This document shows positions 1-15,970 of a stretch of DNA of 64,000 nucleotides, piece by piece. The number at the start of each line of letters is the position of its first letter. Within the stretch, counting starts at the first letter, position 1. The translations under genes and the position numbers were made by a program. The notes beneath the pieces are model-generated. The model had not been told where the DNA came from, did not search any database, and saw only the letters and a list, made by a program, of their open reading frames with translations. The stretch spans positions 1-64,000 of the forward strand of contig NZ_JACIGI010000021.1 in assembly GCF_014197795.1 (NCBI RefSeq), read 5' to 3'. The stretch is from Roseospira goensis. GTDB taxonomy: Bacteria; Pseudomonadota; Alphaproteobacteria; Rhodospirillales; Rhodospirillaceae.

Positions 1-1
1 C

Positions 2-88
2 AAGGTCATCAAGCGGATGGCCTACGGTTTCCGGGATGACGCCTACTTCTTTCTCAAGATCCGCGCCGCTTACCCCGGAATTCCGTGA
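2..88 (+). CDS. ISL3-family transposase, C-terminal end (partial)
   Basis: An open frame enters from the left edge and ends at a TGA, giving 28 residues (KVIKRMAYGFRDD..YFFLKIRAAYPGIP). This tail resembles the C-terminus of ISL3-type transposases, which catalyse DDE transposition. Only the last residues are visible, so the family call rests on recalled similarity of a short tail. It lies directly downstream of the CRISPR effector operon, on the opposite strand, where cas4/cas1 and cas2 would often be found. An insertion sequence may therefore have truncated or separated the locus. Confidence 0.6.
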   Translation, partial: KVIKRMAYGFRDDAYFFLKIRAAYPGIP

Positions 89-100
89 TGAACCTGATTT

Positions 101-164
101 TAGAGCAGAGTCACCCGCCGAAATGGGACCGTGGCGCGATTCCATTTTGGCGCGATCTGCTCTA
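101..164. repeat. 64-bp palindromic element, copy A
   Basis: This 64-base stretch begins TAGAGCAGA and ends TCTGCTCTA, so its outer 9 bases are perfectly inverted, with a more loosely paired interior (ATGG/CCAT). It has the same length and end design as the elements at 9351, 9427 and 18164. It sits between the transposase tail and the 3' end of csb2. Confidence 0.65.
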
Positions 165-167
165 TGA

Positions 168-1772
168 TCAGGGCGCAAGGGAGGGGCCGAAGAGGCCCAG
201 GCCGAAATGACTGGCAAAGCCCAGGGCCAACGGGCCGGGTTGGTCCGTTGGAAAGGTCAGGGTCAGGAACGCGCCCAAGCTGTCCGGCTGGCGTTCGCCC
301 CGGCGCGAGCGGACGCGGTGGAAGTGGATGGGGCGCAGGTCCTTGCCGCCCTCCAGGCGCAGGGCTGGTTCCGCGTTGACACGGAAGGCGGCTGCGTCCG
401 TGTGGCCCACAATGCCTCGCCGGAGCAACAGGCGGCGCACCTCGGCGTCGTACCCGCCCGTCTTCAGGTGACCGGCGGCCAAGAACGGGGTCAGGCTGGT
501 CCAGGCGCGGGACGGGCCGAACAGGCGGCTGACCGGCGCGAAATCGTCCGGCCGACCGAAGCCCTCCAGCGCCAAAGACCATTCCCGCGCCGCATCCATC
601 CACAGCTTGCGCAGGCCGGACAGCTTGGCTTGCGCCTCGCCGTCGAACCCGCGGGGCAGCCAGACCGTGACGTGGTCGATCCAGCCGTCGTTGTCGGCGT
701 CCTCCGGCAGCCAGAAGGCGTGCGCGTGTTCGGGGATGCGCAGCGCCTTGTTGTCCTCACCGTGGCCGGAGATCTCGGGTGGGGCCTTGAACCGCCCTGT
801 TTCCGTGTCGCGCCCGAACCTGCTCATGGCCGCGAGGCGCATCACCTCGCCGATGTGGATGGTGTCCTCGACGCGCGGGCGGGGCCGGCCGGTCAGCACC
901 CAGCGGGCGACAGTGGGCAGAGTCTTGCCGGTGGGGGCGGCCGGGGCACGGCGGCGCCGGCGCCGGGCGGTGGGAGAGAGCGGCGGCCGGACATAGACCA
1001 CCTCGCGCGAGGCGGGCGGGCGGGTCCATCCGACCTTCTGAAGGTCGCCGGTGTCCAGCGACAGGGCATCCAGCAGGGTGTCCGGAAGGGTGCCCTTGAG
1101 GGTTCCGTCCACCTTCTGCGCCAGCGCCTTGGGTGTCGGCGGTTTCTTGCCGGCCGCGGTGTATTCCGAAGTCAATCGTGCCTCAGTCTCCCCGATCAGG
1201 CGGGCGCGCTCTTCGCAATACTTGGCCGCCTGCAGCGGCACCAGCACACGGACGGGATCGCCTTCCGCCTCCGTGGCGGCCGTACCGTTCACGGGCTTGC
1301 AGTTGGCCTTTTCGACGGGCCACTCGGTTGAAACCGTCGCCTCGACCCAGCTTTCCGCCCGGCCGAGGTAGCCGAGCCCGTCCGCCAGATCCCGGGCCAG
1401 GGCCAGCAGGTCGTCGTCCAGGGTCACGTCAGGCCATGCGGCGACGATGGCGCCGTCCCGGGGCAGATGGGCGAACGCATCGAAGACGAGCGTCGTTTTC
1501 ACCGGCGCCGGCATGTAGTGGCGGGTGTGGCTGTGGACCGCGTCGTCCGGCAGGTGGAAGACGGGTGGAGTTTCCGCCAGGGCCTCGACCAAGCGCGCCA
1601 GGGTGTCACGCGGCCAGCGGTCATGGTCGCCCTTGCGCCACCAGGTGGCGACAAGCGCGCGCAGCAGCCGCCACGGCTCCGGCGGCCAGGCCACGTCCGC
1701 CTCGTTGACGTTCCGCCCCCAGGGCGTGGCGTGATAGCGCCCGGCCGGGAAGCTGAGGATCAGAGCAAACAT
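168..1772 (-). CDS. csb2: Type I-G CRISPR-associated protein Csb2 (Cas5/Cas6-like)
   Basis: This 534-residue protein matches the Csb2 (GSU0054) family, the Cas5-like and presumed crRNA-processing Cas6-like subunit of type I-G (old I-U) effector complexes. It starts MFALILSFPAGRYHATPWGR. It carries the typical H-A-FWLPEDADNDGWIDH segment around residues 350-370 and ends in a glycine-rich loop (ALGFASHFGLGLF) like those of RAMP proteins. It is the last gene of the operon, 5 bp after csb1. The C-terminus lies near the 64-bp palindrome and the transposase tail but does not look truncated. The arginine-rich stretch near residue 270 could contact RNA (inference). Confidence 0.88.
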   Translation of the reverse strand: MFALILSFPAGRYHATPWGRNVNEADVAWPPEPWRLLRALVATWWRKGDHDRWPRDTLARLVEALAETPPVFHLPDDAVHSHTRHYMPAPVKTTLVFDAFAHLPRDGAIVAAWPDVTLDDDLLALARDLADGLGYLGRAESWVEATVSTEWPVEKANCKPVNGTAATEAEGDPVRVLVPLQAAKYCEERARLIGETEARLTSEYTAAGKKPPTPKALAQKVDGTLKGTLPDTLLDALSLDTGDLQKVGWTRPPASREVVYVRPPLSPTARRRRRRAPAAPTGKTLPTVARWVLTGRPRPRVEDTIHIGEVMRLAAMSRFGRDTETGRFKAPPEISGHGEDNKALRIPEHAHAFWLPEDADNDGWIDHVTVWLPRGFDGEAQAKLSGLRKLWMDAAREWSLALEGFGRPDDFAPVSRLFGPSRAWTSLTPFLAAGHLKTGGYDAEVRRLLLRRGIVGHTDAAAFRVNAEPALRLEGGKDLRPIHFHRVRSRRGERQPDSLGAFLTLTFPTDQPGPLALGFASHFGLGLFGPSLAP

Positions 1773-1777
1773 GGAGG

Positions 1778-5160
<3,383 letters not shown>

Positions 5161-5168
<8 letters not shown>

Positions 5169-7581
5169 TGGTGCCCCCCTTTTGCTCCGCCTCGGACGCG
5201 CGCCAGTCGGCGAGGCGCACCAGGGCTTCCAGCCACGCCAGCCGGAACGGCCCGTATCGGTCCAGCAGGGCGCGGGTGCGCTCGGTCCAGCTTGCGCCAG
5301 TTTCGTCGTCCCACCCCAGGTCCATGACCGAAAGAACCAGCGTCCGCTCCGGCGAGGCCGTGCCGTTGTCCAGGTCCACGGCCGGCAGGGGATCGCTCTC
5401 CCACACGCCCCGGGCGAAGCGGCGGCCGTCGGGGGCCGGCTGTTCCTTGGGCAGGGCGCGCAGCGACAGCCGCACCTTGCCGTGGTGGGCGGCGATCAGA
5501 TAGGCGGCCAGATCGGCCTCGCGCGCCCAGCCATGGTGGGCCAGGAACGCCAGCGCCGAGGCCAGTTCATGGCGGAAATAGGCGCGCCCCCTGTCCCGAT
5601 GGTAGGCCGCCGCCTTGGCCAGCGGCGCCGCCCCCGGCTCGGCATTGCCCAGCCGCGCCTGAAATGCCGCATGCGCCTTGCCGACATCGTGCCAGCGGGC
5701 GGTGGTCACCACCGCATCGCGGTCCGCTCCGGTCACGCCCAGCGTGTCGCACAGCGCCTCGGCCTCCTTGGCCACATGGCCAAGGTGCGCGGTCAGCGGC
5801 ACCGGGACGTCTTTGCTGCTGTCTGGGTCGGCGTCGGCGGTCTCGGCAGCGGAGTCCGGGTCGTGCGGGACCGGCGCCACCGGCGCCCTGCTGTCGGGGT
5901 TAAAGCCGCCGTCCGGCGTGTAGCCGCCCACTGACACATCCAGCATCAGCACCAGTCCAGGCCACGGGCCGTCCGAGGACAATGGCCGCCACGTCGGGAC
6001 GCGGTCCCCGCCGTCCTTCCCGGGCCGCGCCTGCGGATCGGCGTGGTAAGCCGTCTTGCCCTTCAGCCATGTCCTGGCCCGACCGATGGGAATGGCGCAC
6101 AGCTCGTCGCGCGTCGGCGCGGGCTGGGTCTCCAGGGTGTTCGCAGCATCCTCGCGCCAGAACACGCGCACGTCGGTGTCGTCGGCGTCGCGGACGTAGG
6201 GCGAGATGTCGACGTCGAAGCCGGTCAGGTCCGGGTCGGTGTCGAACAGCTCGATCAGGTCCTTGCGGCGCAGCACCCGGCGCACTGGCGTCGGATCGCC
6301 GGGTCCGCCCAGAGCCGACGGCGCGGCGTCGGACAACTCATGCAGACGGTCTCTCGCCTCTTCCAGGTCCTTCACGTCATAGGGCGCGGCGCGGGATGGC
6401 GCATCCTTGTCGTCGGCCCCGTCCAGGACGTCGATCCAGACCAGCGGGGCGCCGCCGTCGGCGCTGTACTCGCCGCGCCGATTGACGCGGCCGAAGCGCT
6501 GCACCAGCGAGGCCCAGGGCGCCAGTTCCGTCACCATGACGGCGGCGGACAGATCCACGCCGGCCTCGATGGCCTGGGTGGCGACGATGATGACATCCCG
6601 TGGCGCGCCCGGCGCGGGCAGCGCCTTGGCCTTGGCCGCTCGTTCCGCCGGCCGGAACCGGGAGTGGATCAGCAGGGTTTCCGAGCCCGATGCGGCCGAT
6701 AGCACCGCGTGAACCGCCTGTGCCCGGGCCACGGTGTTGACGATGACCAAGGTGGGATGACCGGATCGGTGTTGGTCCTGCACGGTCTGCGCCAGGGCTT
6801 GCGCATACGCCTTGGCTTCGTCCTTCTTCTGGCTGGGCGGCGGCGCCTCGACTCGGGTCACCGGCTTGCGCGCCGAGACGATGGCCTGCACGCGGTCGCC
6901 GGCGGCATCCTCCGGAAAGTCCTCAGGCACGCGCCAGACCGTCGGCGTGGTCTGAAAATCCACGCTGGCCAGCCACTCTTTCTTCAGCGTCGCCGACACC
7001 CACAGGCTGCGCGCCGGCCGCGCGCTTCCCATGGACCGCCGGAACGCCTCAAGCTGGGTCGAGGTCGGCCGCGCCGCTCCCATGGCCTGCACCTCGTCGA
7101 ACACCCACAGGGCGTCGGTGTGCAGCAGGGCGAAGTCCACCGGCCAACGAAACCGGCTCATGGCGTAGCCACGCATCAGCGCCCGGCTGACCAGCATGTC
7201 CTGGGTGCCGATCAGGATGGCGGGGCGGTCCGGGTCCCGGTACCACGGCGGCTCGTCCGCGCCGCCCATCAGGACATGGACATCCTCGCATCGCGGCAAA
7301 CCCGGGAACGCGGCAAGGTTGGTCATCCAGCCTTGCGTTGCGCCCGCCGTCTGCTCGACCAGCGCGCGCATGGGAAGGCAGTAGACCAGCCGGCGCGGCG
7401 CCGCCGGGTCGCCCTGGGCATGGCGCCACGCCCAGCCCAGCACCACGCCGGCGGTCTTGCCGAGTCCGGTAGGCGCGATCAGGGCGTCGGGCCAGTCGGA
7501 GGCCTCCGCCAGCGCCGATTGCCACGCGTATGGATCATGTTCATGCCCAAAGGCGGTTTGGAAAAACGCGCGATACGTCAT
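5161..7581 (-). CDS. cas3: CRISPR-associated helicase/nuclease Cas3, type I-G
   Basis: This protein unwinds and degrades target DNA after recruitment by the effector complex. Counting from the chosen ATG (MTYRAFFQTAFG), the 806-residue protein has Walker A APTGLGKT at 36-43, a motif II reading DEVQ, a helicase C domain with VMVTELAPWASLVQRFGRVNRRG, and a C-terminal HD nuclease domain (ARWHDVGKAH, H631/D632). HD after helicase is the type I-G arrangement. The reading frame continues 69 codons upstream, but that extension is not Cas3-like. The ATG at 7581 follows GGGGAGAGC, a good ribosome binding site. This is the first gene of the operon. Confidence 0.92.
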
Positions 7582-7932
7582 GCTCTCCCCCGACCAGGCG
7601 CCGTCCCTGCGACCCGTGAGACCCATGCGACCCATGCTGGCATTCAGTCCGGCGCATCCTGAACGATACTCATGCGTTCTCATCCACAACGCAAGGGATA
7701 GGCAGGCGACGCGGTACCGCGTTGGATTGTTGAAAGCCACGGCGACCGGGAGTCGTTCGGTTCCCCAAGCGGAGTCCATTCCTCTCATGGCGGCATGCCA
7801 GAACCGGGCACGTGCGTGTCAGGTCCAGTCGGGCATCTTGTTGATGCCATGGTCGACGGGGCGGGCGGGTCCGGCTACCCTCAACGATGGGTGGCGCCCC
7901 CCTGGTCACGGGCGATGTGGAGGGTTGGAGCG
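7582..7932. other. Intergenic region between cas3 and the next operon
   Basis: About 350 bases without a supported gene. It must hold the promoter of the leftward cas operon. No CRISPR repeat array is present here. The only local repetition is a short GACCC(G/A)TG motif around 7611-7635. Confidence 0.5.
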
Positions 7933-8307
7933 ATGCTCAGCCTCATCCTGGCCGGCATAGGTGGGGTCCTGGTTCTTTACGTTGTCTGGGGCCTGCTCTT
8001 CGGTCTCTTCAGGCTGGTGTCCGGCTGGGCCGACCGGGAGACCCGCGAACGGGCGCCCTCCAAGGGCGGCCGGGAGACCCGTGAACCGCGGTCCTCCGAC
8101 GACCCGGTTGAGGCTCTCGTGGGCGCCGGTGCGATGGCCCTGGCCGTCGGGATGGTCGGGGCGCCCGTCGCCTTCGTCGTGGCGCTGTTCACCAAGAGCA
8201 ACGGTGCGCCCGAGTTCGGCGTTCTGCTGAACATCATGGTCCTGACCTTCTTCGGCGTGCTTGTGCTGCAGGTGTTGACGGCGAGCCGCGATGACCATGA
8301 CCGCTGA
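7933..8307 (+). CDS. Small inner-membrane protein, unknown function
   Basis: From the ATG at 7933 (preceded by GGTTGGAG) this encodes 124 residues. Residues 1-25 (LSLILAGIGGVLVLYVVWGLLFGLF) form a transmembrane segment, and two more hydrophobic stretches follow the acidic/basic linker (GAGAMALAVGMVGAPVAFVVALF and LLNIMVLTFFGVLVLQVL). The linker is rich in R and E. I recognise no family. The frame is open further upstream, but that part reads as non-coding. The 3' end overlaps the next gene by 17 bp, so the two are probably co-transcribed. Confidence 0.6.
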   Translation: MLSLILAGIGGVLVLYVVWGLLFGLFRLVSGWADRETRERAPSKGGRETREPRSSDDPVEALVGAGAMALAVGMVGAPVAFVVALFTKSNGAPEFGVLLNIMVLTFFGVLVLQVLTASRDDHDR

Positions 8308-8971
8308 CCCGCGCCGGCGGCTGCGCGCGGGCCGTCTCCTGGCCCTGGCCGGGGTCGTCCTGGCCCTGCTCGCGGCCGAGCCGGCCCACGCCGACCGCGC
8401 CGGCCGGGTGCGCGCCGACGCCGACCGCCTGGTCGCCGCCATGCTGGACCACTGCCGCGACGACCCGGCCCGCACCCTCAACACCGCCGGCCTGCTGGAG
8501 CCGCTGTCCGACCCGGTCGTGTTCCGCGCCGCCTGCGGCCGGGGCCTGCACGGCCGCCCCCTGATGGGCACGGCGTACACCGCCTTCTTCCACCGCGAGA
8601 GGAACGCCACCGGCCTGTTCGAGGTGTTCGGCGCCGCGCGAGAGGTGGCGTTCGCCGGCCGCCGCTACCGGGTGGTGATCGGCCAGACCGCGCGCGCGGC
8701 GGTGCGTGACGGTGCGGTCGTCGACGCCGAGATCCGGCCGTCGGCCTATGCGATGGAATTCCAGGGCGACCGCTGGCGTCAGGTCTGGACCTTCCTGGAT
8801 CCGGTCACGGGCGACCGGGTGCTGCCGCGCGGCCCGTTCACGCAGGACCCCATCGCCCCGCCGGGGGCGGATGCCTTCCTGCGCCGGCTGTGGCGCGACC
8901 ACGTCACCGGCAGCTTCCACGACCTGCTGTTCACGGTGCGCGACAGCATCGGGGTGCCGCTGGTGGAGTAG
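8291..8971 (+). CDS. Secreted protein of unknown function
   Basis: This 226-residue protein has a clear signal peptide: RRRLRAGR, then a hydrophobic run LLALAGVVLALLAAEPAHA, with predicted cleavage after AHA. The mature part has a region with two cysteines (DHCRDDP, FRAACGRG) and a beta-rich middle (ATGLFEVFGAAREVAFAGRRYRV, then FLDPVTGDRVLPRGPF). I recognise no domain. It overlaps the upstream membrane protein gene, so the pair may act together at the envelope. Confidence 0.62.
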   Translation: MTMTADPRRRLRAGRLLALAGVVLALLAAEPAHADRAGRVRADADRLVAAMLDHCRDDPARTLNTAGLLEPLSDPVVFRAACGRGLHGRPLMGTAYTAFFHRERNATGLFEVFGAAREVAFAGRRYRVVIGQTARAAVRDGAVVDAEIRPSAYAMEFQGDRWRQVWTFLDPVTGDRVLPRGPFTQDPIAPPGADAFLRRLWRDHVTGSFHDLLFTVRDSIGVPLVE

Positions 8972-9350
8972 CCGCCGCGACCAGCGGTGACCGAATGCGA
9001 GGTGAACCGTCCCGGGTTTGTTGGTGTGGACGGTCCACCGGCATCGACTGTGCCAAGATCAGGTCGTTCTACCAACCCGAGGAGGGCCGCCGATGGCATT
9101 CCAGCGCATTTCGATGGACACGTCCAAGCATCTCTTCACGCTTCATGGCATTGATGACGGAGAAAAGCCGGGTCTGAACCGTGAGCTGCGGCGTTCACAG
9201 GTCGAGTCATTTCTCGCGAAGCTGCCAACGACGGAGAACGACGGAGATTGCACTTGAGGCTTGCGCGGGCTCCCATCATTGGGGGCGGCTTCTCACCGGC
9301 ATGGGGCATCGGGTGACGCTGATTGCGCCTCAATCCGTGAAACCGTTCGT

Positions 9351-9414
9351 TACAGCCGATTGCGACAAACCGGACTCGCGGCACGACTTCGGTTTGTCGC
9401 GATAATCGGCTGTA
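9351..9414. repeat. 64-bp palindromic element, copy B
   Basis: This element begins TACAGCCGATT and ends AATCGGCTGTA, a perfect 11-base inverted end. An inner pair, GACAAACCG/CGGTTTGTC, extends the stem. It is exactly 64 bp and lies inside the dead IS110 transposase, 12 bp before copy C. Confidence 0.75.
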
Positions 9415-9426
9415 GAACCGATAATG

Positions 9427-9490
9427 TAGAGCCAATTTACGTTCGAAATCGGACCGCATCTGCGGTTTTGATTTCGAACAATCGGCTCTA
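9427..9490. repeat. 64-bp palindromic element, copy C
   Basis: This element begins TAGAGCC and ends GGCTCTA, with an inner stem TTCGAAATC/GATTTCGAA and a central ACCGCA/TGCGGT hairpin. It is exactly 64 bp. After it, the IS110 transposase reading resumes at NDRNDA. Together with copy B this implies insertion into, or expansion within, the transposase gene. Confidence 0.75.
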
Positions 9491-9561
9491 AGCGGGGCGA
9501 GAATGATCGCAATGACGCTATCGCGACCAGTGAGGCGGCATCGCGTCCGGACGATGCGCCC

Positions 9562-9609
9562 GGTGCCGGTGAAGACAGGTGCCGGTGAAGACAGGTGCCG
9601 GTGAAGACA
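9562..9609. repeat. Three tandem copies of a 16-bp unit
   Basis: GGTGCCGGTGAAGACA is repeated three times perfectly. A single copy would encode the VPVKT segment of the IS110 transposase. The two extra copies shift the frame and are one of the lesions in the pseudogene. Confidence 0.85.
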
Positions 9610-9933
9610 GTGGACGAGCAGGCCGCGACAATCGTTCTGCGGCATCGCGCGTTGCTGATCAGCAGGTTCAAGGCATCAGCGAAAGATGGCGATCGGTCGA
9701 ACCAAGGAACGATGAAACCCGTTGCCGGCAACGACATACCATGCCATGGGTTTGTTTGGGCTTCGATCGCGGAGTCCCTCTGGGCCAGCGGTCTTGCGCC
9801 GCGTCGACAGGCCGGACACATGACCGCAGTCCAACCGGCGCCGATCTTTCGCTGTTTCGACCTTGAAACCTCCGGGCCGTCCACACGCGACCGGACGGGT
9901 CTGGCCGGGCGGGCGCCGGGATGGTCCGGGGCC

Positions 9934-10518
9934 TCAGAAATCCTTGAGGCCGTCGATGTCGATGGCGCTGAAGTAGGCTTCCTTGTCCTCGGCCCCGGCG
10001 GAGCCGCCGATTTGCACCAGAATGCGGTTGTTGACCAGGGCCTGGAGCTGGCCGTCGTTGGTCAGGACCACCTTCTGACGGTTGATGCGCTTGACGGTGC
10101 CCATGGCCCCCATGGCGGCCGAGTTGCCGAACATGCCGGCCATGGCGGTAACCATCGGGTTGTCCGCCAGGAACTCGATCGTCACCGTCTCGCCGCCGTC
10201 CTTCTCGTAGGCCGCGCTGGCGCTCAGGCCGCCGCCCATCATGGCCGCGCCCATGGCCTGGGTCTCGGCGTCCTGGCGCGTCCAACCGGCCAGCGGCTGG
10301 GGCAGGAAGTCGGCCAGGCCCGCCGCCTTCATTTGCGACAAGAGTTGGCTGGCGAAGTCCAGTTCCTCCTTGGCGAGGGCGATGTCGCCGGCCTGATACG
10401 CCTCCAGGGCGGCCTGGATCGAGTCCTCGACGTCGTCGGCGTGGGCGGGCAGGGCGGTGACGGACATCAGCGCGGCGCCGGTGAGGGCGGCGGCCAGAAC
10501 CTGGGCAAAGCGGGTCAT
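9934..10518 (-). CDS. Secreted protein of unknown function
   Basis: From the ATG at 10518, preceded by AAGGAAGG, this encodes 194 residues. It has a signal peptide (MTRFAQVLAAALTGAALMSVTALPAHA) and a mature part that starts with a TPR-like helix pair (SIQAALEAYQAGDIALAKEELDFASQLLSQMKA). A glycine/methionine-rich segment and a beta-rich C-terminus (TVTIEFLADNP, RQKVVLTNDGQLQALVNNRILVQIGG) follow. The frame continues upstream without credible coding character. I do not recognise the family. It lies divergently from dnaK. Confidence 0.65.
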   Translation of the reverse strand: MTRFAQVLAAALTGAALMSVTALPAHADDVEDSIQAALEAYQAGDIALAKEELDFASQLLSQMKAAGLADFLPQPLAGWTRQDAETQAMGAAMMGGGLSASAAYEKDGGETVTIEFLADNPMVTAMAGMFGNSAAMGAMGTVKRINRQKVVLTNDGQLQALVNNRILVQIGGSAGAEDKEAYFSAIDIDGLKDF

Positions 10519-10758
10519 CGCGGGCGTCCTTCCTTGGTCTCGACTCCTGGCTGCGGGATGCAGGCCGCCGGCGACCGTCGTGACCGCCGGGTGGGGCCCG
10601 CGCGCGGTCCGGACCGCCGTGCCCGGACGAGTGGGATCCGGTGGCCCGGACACAGGCCGGCTCGGCGTCAGCGTCCTCCGGTCGTCGGGCATCGTCAAGG
10701 TTCTGGCACCGCGGATCGTGGGCCGCGGCGCGGACGTGCCGGGCGGCTCGGGTTTCTG

Positions 10759-10787
10759 TTGCGGCCCTCCGGCCCGGTTCTTATATA
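10759..10787 (+). promoter_or_regulatory. Candidate dnaK promoter
   Basis: A TTGCGG box (10759-10764) is followed after 17 bp by TATATA (10782-10787), about 170 bp upstream of dnaK. It is one of the few AT-rich spots in the region. It resembles a housekeeping-type promoter more than a clear sigma-32 promoter, and I see no CIRCE element. Confidence 0.35.
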
Positions 10788-10958
10788 GCGCCCAGCTTAC
10801 GCCCGCCCCCGGGGCCGCGCCCGGCCCGTGGCCGGCTCCGGGCCAGCCCGGGGGGCGATCGCAGACGGACCACGGTCCCCGAGCGCGGGGATCAGCCTCC
10901 GGGAATCGCCGCGGTGCCTGATGGGGCCGCCGCGCTTCGCCAGAATGGAGAAATGCAG

Positions 10959-12899
<1,941 letters not shown>

Positions 12900-13083
12900 G
12901 CCCGGCCTGCTTTGGTGACGGAGGCCGCCACCGGGACCGCGCGCGGATCCGGGTGGCGGCCCCTTCACGTGACGGACGGGCCCGTTGCGGAAGGACCCGT
13001 CACGCAAGGGGGCGCGCCCCGCCCGCCCGGCGGTGCGGGGCCGGCCGGAGACGACAGCATCGCCGCCGGAAGGGCCAGACGGG

Positions 13084-14226
<1,143 letters not shown>

Positions 14227-14301
14227 TGCCCCCGCGGCGGCGCCCCCGTCCGGCGTCGCATCCGGGGCTGCGCGCCGTGGCGGGGCCTGAGGCGGGCCGC
14301 T

Positions 14302-15735
14302 CTATCCGTCGCCGCCCTGCGACGGGCCTTTGATCGTCTCCAGCGCGGCCAGGGCGCGGTCGCGGGCGGCCTTGTGGTCCAGGATCGGGGCGGGATAGGT
14401 CTCGCCCAGCGTCACCCCGGCCTCGCGCAGCACCAGCGCGGGCGCGTCCCAGGGCTTGTGCAGCACCCGGTCCGGCAGGCCGGCGAGTTCCGGCACCCAG
14501 CGCCGCACATAGGCGCCGTCGGCGTCGAACTTCTCGCCCTGCAACACCGGATTGAAGACGCGGAAGTACGGGGCCGCGTCGGCGCCGCAGCCGGCGATCC
14601 ACTGCCAGGAGCAGGTGTTGTTGGCCGGGCAGGCGTCCACGAGCGTGTCCCAGAACCAGCGTTCGCCGGCCCGCCAGTCGATCAGCAGGTCCTTGACCAG
14701 GAACGAGCCGACGATCATGCGCGCCCGGTTGTGCATCCAGCCGGTCTCCCAGAGCTGGCGCATGGCGGCGTCGACCACCGGATAGCCGGTCCGGCCCCGC
14801 GCCCAGGCCCGCAGGCCCTCCGGGTCGTCGCGCCAGGGGAAGGCGGCGAATGCCTCCTGAAGGGGCTCGTCATGCATGGCCGGATGCTGGTGCAGCAGGT
14901 GATACGAGAACTCGCGCCAGCCCACCTCGCGCAGGAACGACTCGGCGCCGCGGTCATACGGCCGGTCGCGCACTGCATGCCAGATCTGGCGCGGGCTGAT
15001 CTCCCCGAAGCGCAGGTGCGGGGACAACAGCGAGGTGGCGTCCGCCCCCAGCGCGTCGCGCTGGTCGGCGTACGCTGGCGCCTGATCGTCCAGGAAACCC
15101 TCAAGGACGGTGTGTGCGGCATCCTCCCCCGGAACCCAGGTGGCGCGCAGGCCGCCGGCCCAGTCCGGCTGCGTCGGCCGCAGGCCCCAGTCCTCCAGCG
15201 CATCGCCGTCCGGCCAGGCCGTGGGTGCCGGGATGGCGTCGGGGGCGGGCAGGGGGCGTGGCGGCGGGTCCAGGGTCTGGAGGTGCTTCCAGAACGGCGT
15301 GAAGACGCGGAACGGCTGGCCCTGCTTGTTCCGGACCGCCTCGGGTTCGTACAGCAGCGACCCGGCGTAGCGGCGCGCCGTCACCCCCAGCCCGGCGAGG
15401 TGGTCGGCCAGCGGTGTCTCGTCCGACCCCGCCATCCGGGTCCAGAACACGGCGTCGGCCCCGGTCTCCCGGACCAGATCGGTCAGCACCGTGCGCACCG
15501 GCCCGCGTCGCAGCACCAGCCCGGCGCCGCGCGTGTCCAGGTCCGCGGCGAGCGCCGCGAGCGAGCCGTGCAGCCACCATCGCGCCGCCCCCCCCAGGGG
15601 GCGGGCATCCTCGCCCTCGCCGTCCAGGATGTAGACCGGAACGACCGGCCGGCCGGTGGCGACGGCGGCGCTCAGCGCCGGGTTGTCGGAGAGCCGCAGG
15701 TCGCGGCGGAACCAGAGAACGACGGGGGCGGTCAT
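14302..15735 (-). CDS. phr: Deoxyribodipyrimidine photolyase (class I)
   Basis: This 477-residue flavoprotein repairs UV-induced cyclobutane pyrimidine dimers using light. It opens with the antenna-binding Rossmann domain ([17 protein letters not shown]). The C-terminal FAD/DNA-binding helical domain contains [37 protein letters not shown] and [18 protein letters not shown]. Length and motifs are those of an active class I photolyase. The frame remains open far upstream, but the family start is at the ATG at 15735. It converges with dnaJ and diverges from malate synthase. Confidence 0.94.
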   Translation of the reverse strand: MTAPVVLWFRRDLRLSDNPALSAAVATGRPVVPVYILDGEGEDARPLGGAARWWLHGSLAALAADLDTRGAGLVLRRGPVRTVLTDLVRETGADAVFWTRMAGSDETPLADHLAGLGVTARRYAGSLLYEPEAVRNKQGQPFRVFTPFWKHLQTLDPPPRPLPAPDAIPAPTAWPDGDALEDWGLRPTQPDWAGGLRATWVPGEDAAHTVLEGFLDDQAPAYADQRDALGADATSLLSPHLRFGEISPRQIWHAVRDRPYDRGAESFLREVGWREFSYHLLHQHPAMHDEPLQEAFAAFPWRDDPEGLRAWARGRTGYPVVDAAMRQLWETGWMHNRARMIVGSFLVKDLLIDWRAGERWFWDTLVDACPANNTCSWQWIAGCGADAAPYFRVFNPVLQGEKFDADGAYVRRWVPELAGLPDRVLHKPWDAPALVLREAGVTLGETYPAPILDHKAARDRALAALETIKGPSQGGDG

Positions 15736-15837
15736 GCGGCGGGCCTCGGCGCAGGAGGAGACGAGCGATCCCGTACCGGTGCCTTGCCCCGGCCGCCCGG
15801 TCAAGCCGCCGCCGCATCCGCCGGCGAAAAGAAAGTG

Positions 15838-15856
15838 CTTTCCGCAATGCGGAAAG
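15838..15856. promoter_or_regulatory. Perfect palindrome upstream of malate synthase G (IclR-type operator candidate)
   Basis: CTTTCCGCAATGCGGAAAG is a perfect 9-1-9 palindrome about 115 bp before the malate synthase start. Its core TTCC-N7-GGAA (15840-15854) has the form typical of IclR-family operators. The same spacing occurs twice upstream of bhcA (29949, 30051). A second small palindrome, TCCATATGGA, lies at 15883-15892 and shares TCCATATGG with the bhcA site. The regulator itself is not in the window. Confidence 0.6.
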
Positions 15857-15970
15857 GGGGGCTCACGACGCCGGCCGACCTGTCCATATGGAGAGGTCAT
15901 GAGGCGCCAGACGAGCAGGGCCGATCCTGCCCGCAAAGGCGTGGTCCTGAACCGGAAGAGGAGACCTGTC

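Larger units (their letters stand above)
9093..9690 (+). pseudogene. IS110-family transposase pseudogene, frameshifted and interrupted
   Basis: Fragments of the RuvC-like N-terminal domain of an IS110 transposase can be read in order. The first is MAFQRISMDTSKHLFTLHG..LRRSQVESFLAKLPTT from 9093. After a frame change near 9235 comes EIALEACAGSHHWGRLL..VTLIAPQSVKPF. Two 64-bp palindromes interrupt at 9351-9490. The frame then resumes with NDRNDAIATSEAASRP from 9502, and after a 16-bp triplication ends with VPVKTVDEQAATIVLRHRALL. No single open frame spans these pieces, so the gene is dead. The downstream Ser-containing catalytic domain of IS110 transposases is absent. Confidence 0.75.
9024..9886. 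mobile_element. Decayed IS110-family insertion sequence remnant
   Basis: The stretch is bounded by GTGTGGACGGTCC (9024-9036) and GGGCCGTCCACAC (9874-9886), which are inverted copies matching at 12 of 13 positions. Inside are recognisable fragments of an IS110 transposase in several frames. The remnant spans about 860 bp, shorter than a complete element, and most of the C-terminal half of the transposase is missing. It also carries two 64-bp palindromes and a 16-bp triplication. Confidence 0.65.

Noticed and set aside
7582-7788. N-terminal extension of Cas3 from the ATG at 7788
   Set aside because: The extra 69 residues contain no Cas3-like sequence, and a good ribosome binding site precedes the ATG at 7581.
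7582-7932. Possible CRISPR leader or array next to cas3
   Set aside because: No repeat of 28-37 bp recurs here; only short GACCC-type motifs are seen.
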